Assembly (NCBI GenBank): GCA_031276435.1
Contig: JAISNB010000106.1
Location: 1-14,426 of the forward strand
Direction of reading: 5' to 3'
Source of the DNA: Burkholderiaceae bacterium
Lineage (GTDB): Bacteria > Pseudomonadota > Gammaproteobacteria > Burkholderiales > Burkholderiaceae_C
DNA length: 14,426 nt
Below, piece by piece: positions 7,113 through 14,426 of the stretch; within the stretch, counting starts at the first letter, position 1; the number at the start of each line of letters is the position of its first letter. Position numbers and translations under genes: made by a program. Under the pieces are notes generated by a model. It was not told the origin of the DNA. It did no database searches and saw nothing but the letters and a program-made list of their open reading frames with translations.

Positions 7113-8128
7113 ACGCCATGGCCGCCGAAAAAAACACCGCCGACCCCTTCGACCGCGCCGCCAGCGACGTGGTCCTCATCGTCGACGACATGCCCGACAA
7201 CCTGGCCGTCCTGCACGACGCGCTGGACGAAGCCGGCTACACCGTACTGGTCGCCACCAGTGGCCAGCAGGCGCTGCAAAGCGCCGCCCAGGCGCGGCCC
7301 GACATCGTGCTGCTCGACGCCCTCATGCCCGGCATGGACGGCTTTGAAGTGGCGCGCCACCTCAAAGCCGACACCGCAACGCGCCGCATCCCCATCATCT
7401 TCATGACCGGCCTGACCGACACCGAACACCTGATCTGCGGTCTGGAAGCCGGTGGCGTCGACTACGTTACCAAACCCGTCAAAGTGCGCGAACTGCTCGC
7501 GCGCATGCGCGTGCACCTGGGCGGCGCGCGGCGCACCACGCGCGTGGCCCACCACGCCAGCCAGGCGCGCAACGCGCTCGACGCATTTGGCTACGCCAGC
7601 ATCACCGTGCGCGCCCGCGACGGCAAACTGCTGTGGACCACAGCCCTCGCGCGCGAGCTGCTGCGCCGCTACTTTGGCGACGCCGCCCCAACCCGAAGCG
7701 CCCCCCAACCCGTGGCCGACTGGCTGCGCCGCAACCTGCCCGCGCCCCGCGCCGCCCTGCCCGCCGACCCGCCGCGCTTTTGCGTCGACCAGGGCGCGCG
7801 GCGACTGACCTTCAGCCTGCACCAGCAAGTGGGCGACAGCGAAAACGGCGGCGACTGGCTGCTGGTCATGCGCGAAGTATCCGACGCCGCCATCATCGAA
7901 GCCATGGCCCAGGCCTTCAAACTCACCGCGCGCGAATCCGAAGTGCTGTACTGGGTCATCAAAGGCAAAATCAACCGCGACATCGGCGACATCCTGGGCG
8001 CCAGCCCCGCCACCGTCAAAAAACACCTGGAACACATCTTTGCCAAACTTGGCGTCGAAACGCGCACCGCAGCAGCCGCCATGGCGCTGGGCCGCATCCG
8101 CCAGGCGCACCCGCAGTTTGAAAACTGA
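7109..8128 (+). CDS. LuxR-family response regulator with extra central domain (339 aa)
   Basis: DNA-binding output protein of the two-component system. The N-terminal receiver (about residues 20-140) has the acidic pair D26/D27, phosphoacceptor D70 in DIVLLDALMPGMDG, T100 and K122 in VTKPV. The C-terminal helix-turn-helix (about 268-330) is a clear LuxR/GerE type: LTARESEVLYWVIKGKINRD, then the recognition helix in SPATVKKHLEHIFAKLGV. Between them, about residues 150-262 do not belong to either domain; strands such as ASITVRARDGKLLWT and LTFSLHQQ give a PAS-like impression, but I cannot assign it. Ordinary receiver-LuxR proteins have about 210 residues, so this one is much longer. Its ATG overlaps the kinase TGA as ATGA, and AAGGAG precedes it. 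It is very probably the partner of the fused kinase. Likely targets are its own operon and ureA, by position only. Confidence 0.93.
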   Translation: MNAMAAEKNTADPFDRAASDVVLIVDDMPDNLAVLHDALDEAGYTVLVATSGQQALQSAAQARPDIVLLDALMPGMDGFEVARHLKADTATRRIPIIFMTGLTDTEHLICGLEAGGVDYVTKPVKVRELLARMRVHLGGARRTTRVAHHASQARNALDAFGYASITVRARDGKLLWTTALARELLRRYFGDAAPTRSAPQPVADWLRRNLPAPRAALPADPPRFCVDQGARRLTFSLHQQVGDSENGGDWLLVMREVSDAAIIEAMAQAFKLTARESEVLYWVIKGKINRDIGDILGASPATVKKHLEHIFAKLGVETRTAAAAMALGRIRQAHPQFEN

Positions 8129-8324
8129 ACGCTCCCCGCGCGTCGCACTTTCTTTGGGGGGAGCCGCCCGTGGCACCCCACTGTCTCCATGCCCCCGCGC
8201 TGCACGCACTCACCAAGGGAGAAAGGCCGGATACGGCACGGGCCGGGCCGCCAAACAAAAACGGGACGCATGGTGCGTCCCGTTTTTCATGCCCTGCCTT
8301 GCGCGGCAGCGTTTTTGGGGTGGC
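8129..8324. other. Convergent intergenic region
   Basis: The 196 bases between the response regulator and the BMP lipoprotein gene hold the two-way terminator. I see no convincing small gene or RNA gene in the rest, which is GC-rich and without clear coding character. Confidence 0.6.
8257..8287. terminator. Bidirectional intrinsic terminator
   Basis: A 14-bp perfect stem, 8257-8270 with 8274-8287, closes on a 3-base loop (TGG). The core is ACGGGACGCA/TGCGTCCCGT, and the outer ends are an A run on the left and a T run on the right, so the RNA of either strand ends in a GC-rich hairpin plus U run. It lies between the stop of the response regulator (plus) and the stop of the BMP lipoprotein gene (minus), exactly where both operons should end. 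Confidence 0.92.
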
Positions 8325-9485
8325 TTATTTTTGCCCCGGTACCTGGCCTTCGACGCCTTTGACGTAGAAGTTGATGCCGCCAAGGAACGGGTCGTCGGCC
8401 ACCTGGCCAGCGGCCAGTACCTGTTTGCCGGTGTTGTCCTCGATGGGGCCGCTCCAGATGCGGAGGGTTCCGGCCTTGAGGCCTGCGCGCGCTTCGTCCA
8501 GTTTGGCTTTGGCGTCTTCGGGAACATCGGCGGCCAGTGATACGAGGTCGATGGCCCCTTCCCTGACGCCCCACCAGGTTTGGCCGGAACTCCATTTGCC
8601 TTCCAGCGTCTCGCCCACGGTTTTGATGTAGTAGGGCGCCCAGTTGATGACAGCCGATGCAATGTGCGCCCTGGGGCCGTAGCCGCTCATGTCGCTGTCC
8701 CAGCCAAAGCCGCGCTTGCCCATTTTTTCGGCGGTTTGCAGTACGGCTGACGAGTCGGTGTTTTGCATCAGCACATCGGCGCCAGCGTTGATGAGGGAGG
8801 TGGCCGCTTCGGTTTCCTTGGGCGGGTTGAACCATTCGTTGATCCACACCACTTTGGTTTTGATGTCGGGGTTGGTGCTTTGCGCGCCCAGTGTGAAGCT
8901 GTTGATGTTGCGGATGACTTCAGGGATGGGGATGGATGCCACCACGCCGAGTGTGCCGGTTTGCGTCATTTTGCCCGCCACCACGCCAGCCAGGTAGGCG
9001 CCTTCGTAGGTGCGGCTGTCGTAGGTGCGCATGTTTTCGGCGGTCTTGTAGCCGGTGGCGTGCTCGAATTTCACGTCCTTGAAGTCGGCGGCCACTTTGA
9101 GCATGGGTTCCATGTAGCCAAATGAGGTGGCAAACACCAGTTTGTTGCCTTGCTGCGCCATGTCGCGCAGGACGCGCTCGGCGTCGGCGCCTTCGGGCAC
9201 GCTTTCGACGTAGCTGGTGACGATTTTGTCGCCAAATTCCTTTTCCAGCGCCTTGCGCGCCTGGTCGTGCGCGTAAGTCCAGCCGCCATCGCCCACGGGG
9301 CCTACGTAGGCAAAGGCCACGTGCAGGGGGCCGGAGGCGGCGACTGCGGGCGCGGGCGCTGGAGGCGCCGCCGTGGTGGTGGCGCTGGCGGATTCATCCT
9401 TTTTGCCGCAGCCCGTGGCAGCCGCGGCAACGGCGGCCAGCACGGCCAGTTTGAAAAGCAGCGAGCGTTTGCGAAGATCGGTCAT
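8325..9485 (-). CDS. BMP-family ABC transporter substrate-binding lipoprotein (386 aa)
   Basis: Ligand-binding component of the importer encoded upstream on the same strand. The start at 9485 gives a classical lipoprotein leader: basic MTDLRKR, a hydrophobic stretch, then C26 in AAATGCGKK, so the protein is probably anchored to the membrane and faces the periplasm. A low-complexity Ala/Thr/Pro linker covers about residues 31-52. The Bmp domain follows, with AFAYVGPVGDGGWTYAHDQ (57-75), FATSFGYMEP (118-127) and GFGWDSDM (259-266); the last resembles the segment holding the ribose-contacting aspartate in PnrA-type purine nucleoside receptors. Family members bind purine nucleosides or related purines. 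AAGG lies about 15 bases upstream. A frame to 9608 would add 41 residues and hide the signal peptide, so it is rejected. Exact ligand unknown. Confidence 0.93.
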   Translation of the reverse strand: MTDLRKRSLLFKLAVLAAVAAAATGCGKKDESASATTTAAPPAPAPAVAASGPLHVAFAYVGPVGDGGWTYAHDQARKALEKEFGDKIVTSYVESVPEGADAERVLRDMAQQGNKLVFATSFGYMEPMLKVAADFKDVKFEHATGYKTAENMRTYDSRTYEGAYLAGVVAGKMTQTGTLGVVASIPIPEVIRNINSFTLGAQSTNPDIKTKVVWINEWFNPPKETEAATSLINAGADVLMQNTDSSAVLQTAEKMGKRGFGWDSDMSGYGPRAHIASAVINWAPYYIKTVGETLEGKWSSGQTWWGVREGAIDLVSLAADVPEDAKAKLDEARAGLKAGTLRIWSGPIEDNTGKQVLAAGQVADDPFLGGINFYVKGVEGQVPGQK

Positions 9486-9600
9486 GGCGTGTACTTGCCT
9501 TTGGGTTGGAAAAGCCGGGGGAGTGCGGTAGATTTTATGCAATGTTTCCCGGCGCGCGTGGTTGCGGTTTTCAAGGGAAAGAGGGCGCGGGCGACGCGGG
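9486..9600 (-). other. Intergenic leader before the lipoprotein gene, possible internal promoter
   Basis: This is the only sizeable gap inside the importer operon (115 bases; the other junctions overlap or are 3 bases apart). On the minus strand it contains TAAAAT (plus coordinates 9532-9537), a fair -10 hexamer, but no good -35 at the right distance. It could be a weak promoter or a leader that raises lipoprotein expression above that of the membrane parts. Evidence is thin. Confidence 0.25.
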
Positions 9601-10521
9601 TCAGGCACCGGGACGGAACGGTTTGCCCAGCGAGGCGGGGATGTTGACCCGTATCCACGCGGGGTTGCGCGAGATGAGCGCCAGCACCACGATGGTGGCC
9701 GCGTAGGGCAGCATGGTCAAGAACTGGCTGGGTATCTGGATGCCGCGCCCCTGCAAATGAAATTGCAGCATGGTCACGCCGCCAAACAGGTAGGCGCCAA
9801 GCAGCACGCGCGCTGGCCGCCAGGTGGCAAAGGTGGTCAGTGCCAGTGCGATCCAGCCTTTGCCCGCGACCATGCCCTCGACCCACAGCGGGGTGTAGAC
9901 GATGGACAGATAAGCGCCCGCCAGCCCGCACAGCGCGCCGCCGGACACCACGGCGGCCAGGCGGATGCCGCGCACCGGGTAGCCGAGCGCGTGCGCCGCT
10001 TGCGGCGCTTCGCCAACCGAGCGCAACACCAGCCCCGCGCGCGTGCGGTAGAGAAACCAGGCCATGGCAGCGGCCAGCAGCATGGCGCCGTACACCATGG
10101 GGTGGTGGCGCAGCAGCGCCGGCCCGAGCACAGGCACATCGCCCAAGCCCAGCCAGCCAAAGCGCGCGCGCTCGGGCAGCACCGCTTGCACGTAGCCGAT
10201 GCCCGCAAAGGCCGAAAAGCCCGCGCCGAACAGCGACAGCGCCAGGCCCGTGGCGTACTGGTTGGTGTTGAGCCAGATCACCAGCCAGCCAAACAGGGCA
10301 GCCAGCGCGGCGCCCGCCAGCGCGCCAGCGGCAAAGCCCGCCCAGTCGCTGCCCGTGTGCGCCACGGCGGCAAAACCGGCCAGCGCAGCGCACAGCATCA
10401 TGCCTTCGGCGCCCAGATTCACGACGCCGGCTTTTTCGTTGATCAACAGGCCGAGCGCCGCAATGGCCAGCACGGTGCCCGCGTTGAGGGTGGCGGCAAC
10501 AAGCAGGGCGAAGGCTTCCAT
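9601..10521 (-). CDS. ABC transporter permease, BPD_transp_2 family, second permease of the BMP importer (306 aa)
   Basis: Very hydrophobic inner-membrane protein with about eight to nine helices. It shows the family landmarks: GLLINEKAGVVNLGAEGMM (about residues 24-42), which follows the early helices in nucleoside-type permeases, then NTNQYATGLALSLFG, a cytoplasmic loop TRAGLVLRSVGEAPQAAHALG (about 163-183) that would contact the ATPase, and GMVAGKGWIALAL near 220. With the permease encoded just upstream it should form the heterodimeric channel. GGGGAG lies 8 bases before the ATG, only 3 bases after the stop of the previous permease, so the two are probably translated in coupling. The substrate is expected to match the BMP receptor: purines or nucleosides. 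Confidence 0.93.
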   Translation of the reverse strand: MEAFALLVAATLNAGTVLAIAALGLLINEKAGVVNLGAEGMMLCAALAGFAAVAHTGSDWAGFAAGALAGAALAALFGWLVIWLNTNQYATGLALSLFGAGFSAFAGIGYVQAVLPERARFGWLGLGDVPVLGPALLRHHPMVYGAMLLAAAMAWFLYRTRAGLVLRSVGEAPQAAHALGYPVRGIRLAAVVSGGALCGLAGAYLSIVYTPLWVEGMVAGKGWIALALTTFATWRPARVLLGAYLFGGVTMLQFHLQGRGIQIPSQFLTMLPYAATIVVLALISRNPAWIRVNIPASLGKPFRPGA

Positions 10522-10524
10522 TCT

Positions 10525-11598
10525 TCAGGCTCCCCGCCTTGCCACGCGCAGGCGCTGGTACACCAGGGTGTCGCAGGCCAGCAGCGCAAACAGCAGCAGC
10601 CCCTGGAACGCACCGGTGATCGATTTGGGCAGGCCCAGGCGCGACTGCGCCAGCTCGCCGCCGATGTAGAACATGCTCATGAGAATGCTGGATAGCACCA
10701 TGCCCGCGGGATGCAGCCGCCCCACAAAGGCCACGATGATGGCCGCAAAGCCGTAACCGGCGGGCACGTAGGGCGTCAGTTGCCCCAGGGGGCCAGCCAC
10801 TTCCAGCGCGCCAGCCAGGCCCGCCGCGCCGCCCGAGACCAGCAGCGCCGTCCACAGCGCCGCGCGCGCCGAAAAGCCCGCGTAGCGCGCCGCCGCGGGC
10901 GCCAGCCCGCCCACTTGCTGGGCCAGCCCGCTGCGGGTGCGAAACAGGTACACCCACAGCGCCAGCGCGCCCACCAGCGCCAGCGGCGCGCCCACATTCA
11001 GGCGCGAGCCGTGCATCAGGCGCGGGATTTGCGTAACCGCGTCGAACGTGCGCGTTTGCGGAAAGTTGTAGCCCGCCGGGTCTTTCCACGGCCCGTAGAC
11101 CAGATAGCCAAGCCACTGGATGGCCACATACACCAGCATCAGGCTCACCAGGATTTCGCCCGCGTTGAACTTATCGCGCAGCAGCGCCACGATGGCCGCC
11201 CACGCCATGCCGCCAGCCACGCCCGCCAGCAAAATCAGCGGCACAATCCAGCCGCCCGTGGCGGGCGTTGCCAGCAGGGCCACGCCGCTGGCGGCCACGG
11301 CGCCGATGACAAACTGCCCTTCGGCGCCGATGTTCCACACGTTGGAGCGGAAACACACCGACAGCCCGAGCGCAATGATGAGCAGCGGCGTGGCCTTGAC
11401 GCCCACCTCGCCCAGCGCCCAGGCCGACTTGACCGGCTCCCAGAAAAACATTTGCAGCCCGCGCAACGGGTCTTTGCCCAGTGCGGCAAAAAGCAGCGCG
11501 CCGACCAGCGCCGTGACCGCCAGCGCCAGCAGCGGCGATGCCCAGGCCCAAAAGCGCGACGGAGCCGCGCGCGGCTCAAGCTGGAACATGCGCATCAT
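10525..11598 (-). CDS. ABC transporter permease, BPD_transp_2 family, first permease of the BMP importer (357 aa)
   Basis: Inner-membrane channel subunit. A short basic N-terminus is followed by a first helix (about residues 18-40), a periplasmic segment DPLRGLQMFFWEPVKSAWALGE, then KATPLLIIALGLSVCFRSNVWNIGAEGQF (split landmark: CFRSNVWNIGAEGQ, about 82-95), typical of the first permease in nucleoside BMP importers. Later parts include FNAGEILVSLMLVY and PAGYGFAAIIVAFVGRLHPAG. It overlaps the end of the ATPase gene by 23 bases, so the two are translationally linked. Two other in-frame ATGs lie at 11595 and 11589; any would keep the overlap. No strong ribosome site separates them. Confidence 0.93.
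   Translation of the reverse strand: MMRMFQLEPRAAPSRFWAWASPLLALAVTALVGALLFAALGKDPLRGLQMFFWEPVKSAWALGEVGVKATPLLIIALGLSVCFRSNVWNIGAEGQFVIGAVAASGVALLATPATGGWIVPLILLAGVAGGMAWAAIVALLRDKFNAGEILVSLMLVYVAIQWLGYLVYGPWKDPAGYNFPQTRTFDAVTQIPRLMHGSRLNVGAPLALVGALALWVYLFRTRSGLAQQVGGLAPAAARYAGFSARAALWTALLVSGGAAGLAGALEVAGPLGQLTPYVPAGYGFAAIIVAFVGRLHPAGMVLSSILMSMFYIGGELAQSRLGLPKSITGAFQGLLLFALLACDTLVYQRLRVARRGA
10530..10535 (-). promoter_or_regulatory. Ribosome binding site of the second permease gene
   Basis: On the minus strand GGGGAG lies 8 bases before the ATG at 10521, inside the last codons of the first permease gene. It fixes that start. Confidence 0.6.
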
Positions 11599-13225
11599 CC
11601 GCCCCCGCCATGGCCTGCCGCTCGCGCCGCGCCAGGCTGGACTGCACGTCGCTGTGCCACAGGCCGCTCATCCATTCGCCAATTTGCGCCATGCTGGCCT
11701 CGGCGCGCGCCACGGGGGGCGAAAGCTGCCCCTTGGCCAGCACGTGCAGCACGTCGCAGATTTCAAACAGCTCGTCCAGCTCTTCGCTGACCACCAGCAC
11801 GGCGCAACCCGCGTCGGCCAGCGCCAGCAACTCGCTGCGGATCTGGGCTGCCGCGCCCACGTCCACGCCCCAGGTGGGTTGCGCAACGATCAGCAGCCGG
11901 GGCCGGGCATCGATCTCGCGGCCCATGATGAACTTTTGCAGGTTGCCGCCAGAGAGCGAACGCGCCAGCGCGCGCGCGCCGCTGGCCTTGACCTGAAAGC
12001 GCGCGATGATGTGCCCCGCCTGGCGCGCCAGTTGCCCCATGCGCAGCCAGCCCAGAGGGCCGACGGCTTCGCGCCGCGTCAAAAGCAGGTTGTGCGCCAG
12101 CGTCAGATCGGGCACCGCGCCCCGGCCCAGCCGCTCTTCGGGCACAAAGTGCAGCCCGAGCGCGCGCCGCCCCTGGGGCGACAAATGGCCCGCTGGCTGA
12201 CCGGCGATGCGGATGCTTGCGGCCTTGAGGCGCGCACTGGCCGCTTCGCCCGAGAGCGCGTACAGCAACTCGCGCTGGCCGTTGCCCGAAACGCCCGCAA
12301 TGCCCACCACCTGGGCGGCGCGCACTTGCAGCGACAAGTCCATCAAATCCACGCCAAAGGGCGCGGCGCGCGGCAGGTACAGATTGTCGACTTGCAGCAC
12401 CACATCACCCGGCGCGCGCGCACTGCGGCGCAGCCTGGGCGGCTCGGCGCCGATCATCATGCGGCTGAGCGCCGCTGTGCTTTGCGCGCGCGGATCGCAA
12501 ACGCCGCTGACGCGGCCCGCGCGCATCACGGTGCAGGCCGAGCACAGTGCGCGGATTTCGTGCAGCTTGTGGCTGATGTAGACAATGGAGCAGCCTTCGG
12601 CAGCCAGCTTGCGCAGCACCACGAAGAGCTTTTCCACCGCCTGTGGCGTGAGCACGGAGGTTGGCTCGTCCAGAATCAGCAGGCGCGGGCGCGTCAGCAG
12701 CGCGCGCATGATCTCCACGCGCTGCATTTGTCCCGCCCCGAGCGTGTGCACGGGCTGGTCGGGATCCACGTCCAGCCCGTAGGTGGCCGCCGTTGCGCGC
12801 ATTTCGCGCGCCACCGCAGGCAGCGGCAACGCCTTGTCCAGGGCGAGCCAGACATTTTCAGCCGCCGAGAGCGTCTCGAACAGGCTGAAATGCTGGAACA
12901 CCATGGCAATGCCCAGCGCACGCGCCTGCCGCGGGTTGTGGATGCGCGCGCGCTGGCCGTCCACGCGCATCTGGCCCGCGTCGGGTTGGACAGCGCCGTA
13001 GATGATTTTCATCAGCGTGCTTTTGCCAGCGCCGTTTTCGCCCAGTACGGCGTGGATTTCGCCCGGCTGCACCGTCAGGCTGACGGCATCGTTGGCAACA
13101 ATGCCGGGGTAGCGTTTGGTGATGCCCGCCAGTTCCAGGCGCGGCGGCGGCGGCAGCGTCGATGGCGTTGGCGCGTGGGCGCTGGCCTGGCTGGCGTGCG
13201 CTGGCGCGAATTCGGGTTGCGGCAT
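11576..13225 (-). CDS. Double-domain ABC transporter ATP-binding protein of the BMP importer (549 aa)
   Basis: Energy-coupling subunit with two fused nucleotide-binding domains, the RbsA/MglA-like arrangement. Domain 1 has Walker A GENGAGKST (62-70), Q-loop VFQHFSLF, signature LGAGQMQRVEI (from 162), Walker B LLILDEPTS with D186/E187 and H219 in YISHK. Domain 2 lacks the Walker A lysine (GVSGNGQREL, 311-320), keeps the signature LSGGNLQKF and has AQPTWGVDVG in place of a Walker B glutamate, so one hydrolytic site is probably weak; this asymmetry is usual in the family. Residues 1-28 are an unusual Ala/Pro-rich extension. I chose ATG 13225; a TTG at 13279 would add 18 residues, and neither has a clear ribosome site. 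It leads the operon and overlaps the first permease gene. Such proteins are often mislabelled as heme transporters. Confidence 0.93.
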   Translation of the reverse strand: MPQPEFAPAHASQASAHAPTPSTLPPPPRLELAGITKRYPGIVANDAVSLTVQPGEIHAVLGENGAGKSTLMKIIYGAVQPDAGQMRVDGQRARIHNPRQARALGIAMVFQHFSLFETLSAAENVWLALDKALPLPAVAREMRATAATYGLDVDPDQPVHTLGAGQMQRVEIMRALLTRPRLLILDEPTSVLTPQAVEKLFVVLRKLAAEGCSIVYISHKLHEIRALCSACTVMRAGRVSGVCDPRAQSTAALSRMMIGAEPPRLRRSARAPGDVVLQVDNLYLPRAAPFGVDLMDLSLQVRAAQVVGIAGVSGNGQRELLYALSGEAASARLKAASIRIAGQPAGHLSPQGRRALGLHFVPEERLGRGAVPDLTLAHNLLLTRREAVGPLGWLRMGQLARQAGHIIARFQVKASGARALARSLSGGNLQKFIMGREIDARPRLLIVAQPTWGVDVGAAAQIRSELLALADAGCAVLVVSEELDELFEICDVLHVLAKGQLSPPVARAEASMAQIGEWMSGLWHSDVQSSLARRERQAMAGADDAHVPA

Positions 13226-13372
13226 CGGCTTTTTTTTGAAATGGGGACGCGGGGGGAGGGGCGGGGCGTGTTCCGGCAAGCGCCATTTTCGGGCAAATCG
13301 CGCGCGCTGGTTTCATGCGCGCGCCGCGCCGTGGCCGAAAGCCAAGCGGGCCGGGCCGCAGCCGCGCGCCGC
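13226..13372 (-). promoter_or_regulatory. Upstream region of the BMP importer operon
   Basis: The 147 bases between the transglycosylase stop and the ATPase start should hold the importer operon promoter unless it is transcribed from the transglycosylase. On the minus strand the ATG is preceded by an A-rich run (CATTTCAAAAAAAAGCCG) with no Shine-Dalgarno motif. I find no clear -35/-10 pair or regulator site. Confidence 0.35.
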
Positions 13373-14426
13373 TCAGCTTGGGGATGACAGCGCGCGCAGC
13401 AATTCGGGGCTGGCGCGGCCAGTGGCGGGCATGCCCAGGCGGCGCTGCTCGCTGCGGATGGCCGCGCGCGTTTGGGCGCCGATGATGCCGTCGGCCTGGC
13501 CAATGGCGTGGCCGCGCGCCAGCAGCAGGGTTTGCAACTGGCGGTTTTCGGTGCGCGAGAGGGGTGGCTCGCCCGTGGCGGCGGGCCAGGGCGTCGCGAA
13601 AACCAGCGGCGGCGTGGCCGGGCTGGACAGCAAATCCGACAAATGCGCGATGGCCAGCGCGTAGTTTTCGCTGGCGTTGTAACTGTAAAGCGCGTCAAAG
13701 TTGGGCGTAACCAGAAAAGCCGGGCCGCCATCGCCCCAATCGCGCGCGGGCAGCAGCAGGCCCGCGCGCTCGCCCAGACTGTCGGGCAGGGCGGCTCCGC
13801 CTGCCAGCGTCACGCCAGCCAGCCGCCAGTGGCTGACAGGCTGCTTGTCGCGCCAGTTGGCCTCTGCGGTATCCATCCCGGGCGGCAGGCGCACTTCCAC
13901 GCCCCAGGGCACATCGCGCCGCCAGTTGGCGTTTTGCAGGAACCGGGCGGCAGAGGCCAGCGCGTCAGGCACCGAATCCACAATATCGCGCCTGCCATCG
14001 CCATCGAAATCTACCGCGCTGCGCAAGAACGTGCTCGGCATGAACTGGGTCTGCCCGAACGCGCCCGCCCAACTGCCCCGCAGCTTCTCGGGCGCGATGT
14101 GGCCCTCTTGCACAATGCGCAGCGCCGCCGCCAGTTCATCGCGGAAATAGTCTTGCCGCCGCCCGAAGCACGACAGCGTAGCCAGCGATTGGAGCAATGG
14201 CCGCTTGCCCGTGTTCTGCCCAAAATTGCTTTCCACCCCCCACACGGCAGTGATAACCGTGGCCGGAACGCCGCTGCTTTGCGCAATGGCTTGCAGCGGC
14301 GCGCGCCAGCGTTGCAGGCTGGCGCGGCCTTCGGCCACGCGCCGGGCGCTCACCAGTGCAGACAGGTAATCCCATGGCGCCAGCGTGAACTCGGGCTGCT
14401 TGTCCAGCAGCGCCAGCACGGCGGCG
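13373..14426 (-). CDS. MltB-family lytic murein transglycosylase with peptidoglycan-binding domain (5' part outside the window)
   Basis: Cell-wall enzyme that cleaves the MurNAc-GlcNAc bond to give 1,6-anhydro-MurNAc ends. The visible part, at least 348 residues, holds the SLT_2 (GH103, MltB) domain. Landmarks are QPEFTLAPWDYLSALVS, the catalytic glutamate in VWGVESNFGQNTG (codon 14231-14233), SLATLSCFGRR, and WAGAFGQTQFMPSTFL followed by DFDGDGRRDI, a possible calcium-binding loop. About 60 C-terminal residues, from LSRTENRQLQTLLLARG through ADGIIGAQTRAAI, form a PG_binding_1 domain. The reading frame is open to the right edge; the GTG at 14419 is not a real start, because the signal peptide and N-terminal part of the family are missing. 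It is on the same strand as the importer operon but 147 bases upstream and functionally unrelated. Confidence 0.94.
   Translation of the reverse strand, partial: AAVLALLDKQPEFTLAPWDYLSALVSARRVAEGRASLQRWRAPLQAIAQSSGVPATVITAVWGVESNFGQNTGKRPLLQSLATLSCFGRRQDYFRDELAAALRIVQEGHIAPEKLRGSWAGAFGQTQFMPSTFLRSAVDFDGDGRRDIVDSVPDALASAARFLQNANWRRDVPWGVEVRLPPGMDTAEANWRDKQPVSHWRLAGVTLAGGAALPDSLGERAGLLLPARDWGDGGPAFLVTPNFDALYSYNASENYALAIAHLSDLLSSPATPPLVFATPWPAATGEPPLSRTENRQLQTLLLARGHAIGQADGIIGAQTRAAIRSEQRRLGMPATGRASPELLRALSSPS

Noticed and set aside
8040..8540. Plus-strand frame running over the terminator
   Set aside because: It overlaps the response regulator and lipoprotein genes and crosses a strong two-way terminator; no coding character.
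9486..9608. Upstream start of the BMP lipoprotein gene at 9608
   Set aside because: It would place 41 charged residues before a clear lipoprotein signal peptide and overlap the permease stop.
13226..13279. TTG at 13279 as start of the ABC ATPase
   Set aside because: It would add an 18-residue basic/Pro-rich piece with no ribosome site; ATG 13225 is preferred, although the extension cannot be excluded.
13300..13324. GCGCGCGC inverted repeat with 9-base loop as a terminator after the transglycosylase gene
   Set aside because: GCGCGC runs are everywhere in this DNA and are self-complementary; the stem is only 8 bp and the following T run on the minus strand is short.

Overview
The window looks like a chromosomal segment of a high-GC betaproteobacterium, most likely Burkholderiales (Comamonadaceae-like). 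I infer this from the strong GC/CG-rich codon bias, the ureA-ureJ-ureB-ureC order, and the style of the purine-type BMP ABC transporter. No rRNA, tRNA, CRISPR or insertion sequence is visible, and no stretch of more than about 200 bases lacks a gene.

Layout, left to right. (1) 1-322, plus strand: the last codons of a gene entering from the left, then a small, lower-GC gene whose protein resembles the colicin D immunity protein. (2) 319-3376, minus strand: the urease structural operon ureA, ureJ, ureB, ureC. Its last codon overlaps the end of the immunity-like gene. The maturation genes ureD, ureE, ureF and ureG are not in the window. (3) 3377-3521: a 145-bp divergent control region with a perfect 12-bp palindrome. 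(4) 3522-8128, plus strand: a two-gene signalling operon. The first gene encodes a 1196-residue protein that joins an NCS1-type nucleobase permease, a cysteine-rich cluster, a histidine kinase, a receiver and a C-terminal helical region. The second encodes a LuxR-type response regulator with an extra central domain. Their coding regions overlap by ATGA. (5) 8257-8287: a strong two-way terminator. (6) 8325-13225, minus strand: a complete BMP-family ABC importer (ATPase, two permeases, lipoprotein), probably for purines or nucleosides. (7) 13373 to the right edge, minus strand: an MltB-family lytic transglycosylase with a C-terminal peptidoglycan-binding domain, cut off at its 5' end by the window.

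The central theme is nitrogen scavenging. The importer probably brings in purines or nucleosides, whose ring nitrogen is eventually released as urea, and urease hydrolyses urea to ammonia and CO2. The permease-kinase fusion sits back to back with ureA and may sense a nucleobase, ureide or related nitrogen compound and act through the LuxR-type regulator on the shared control region. That link is inferred from arrangement only. The most interesting objects are the transporter-sensor fusion and the immunity-like gene, which implies a toxin gene just outside the left edge.
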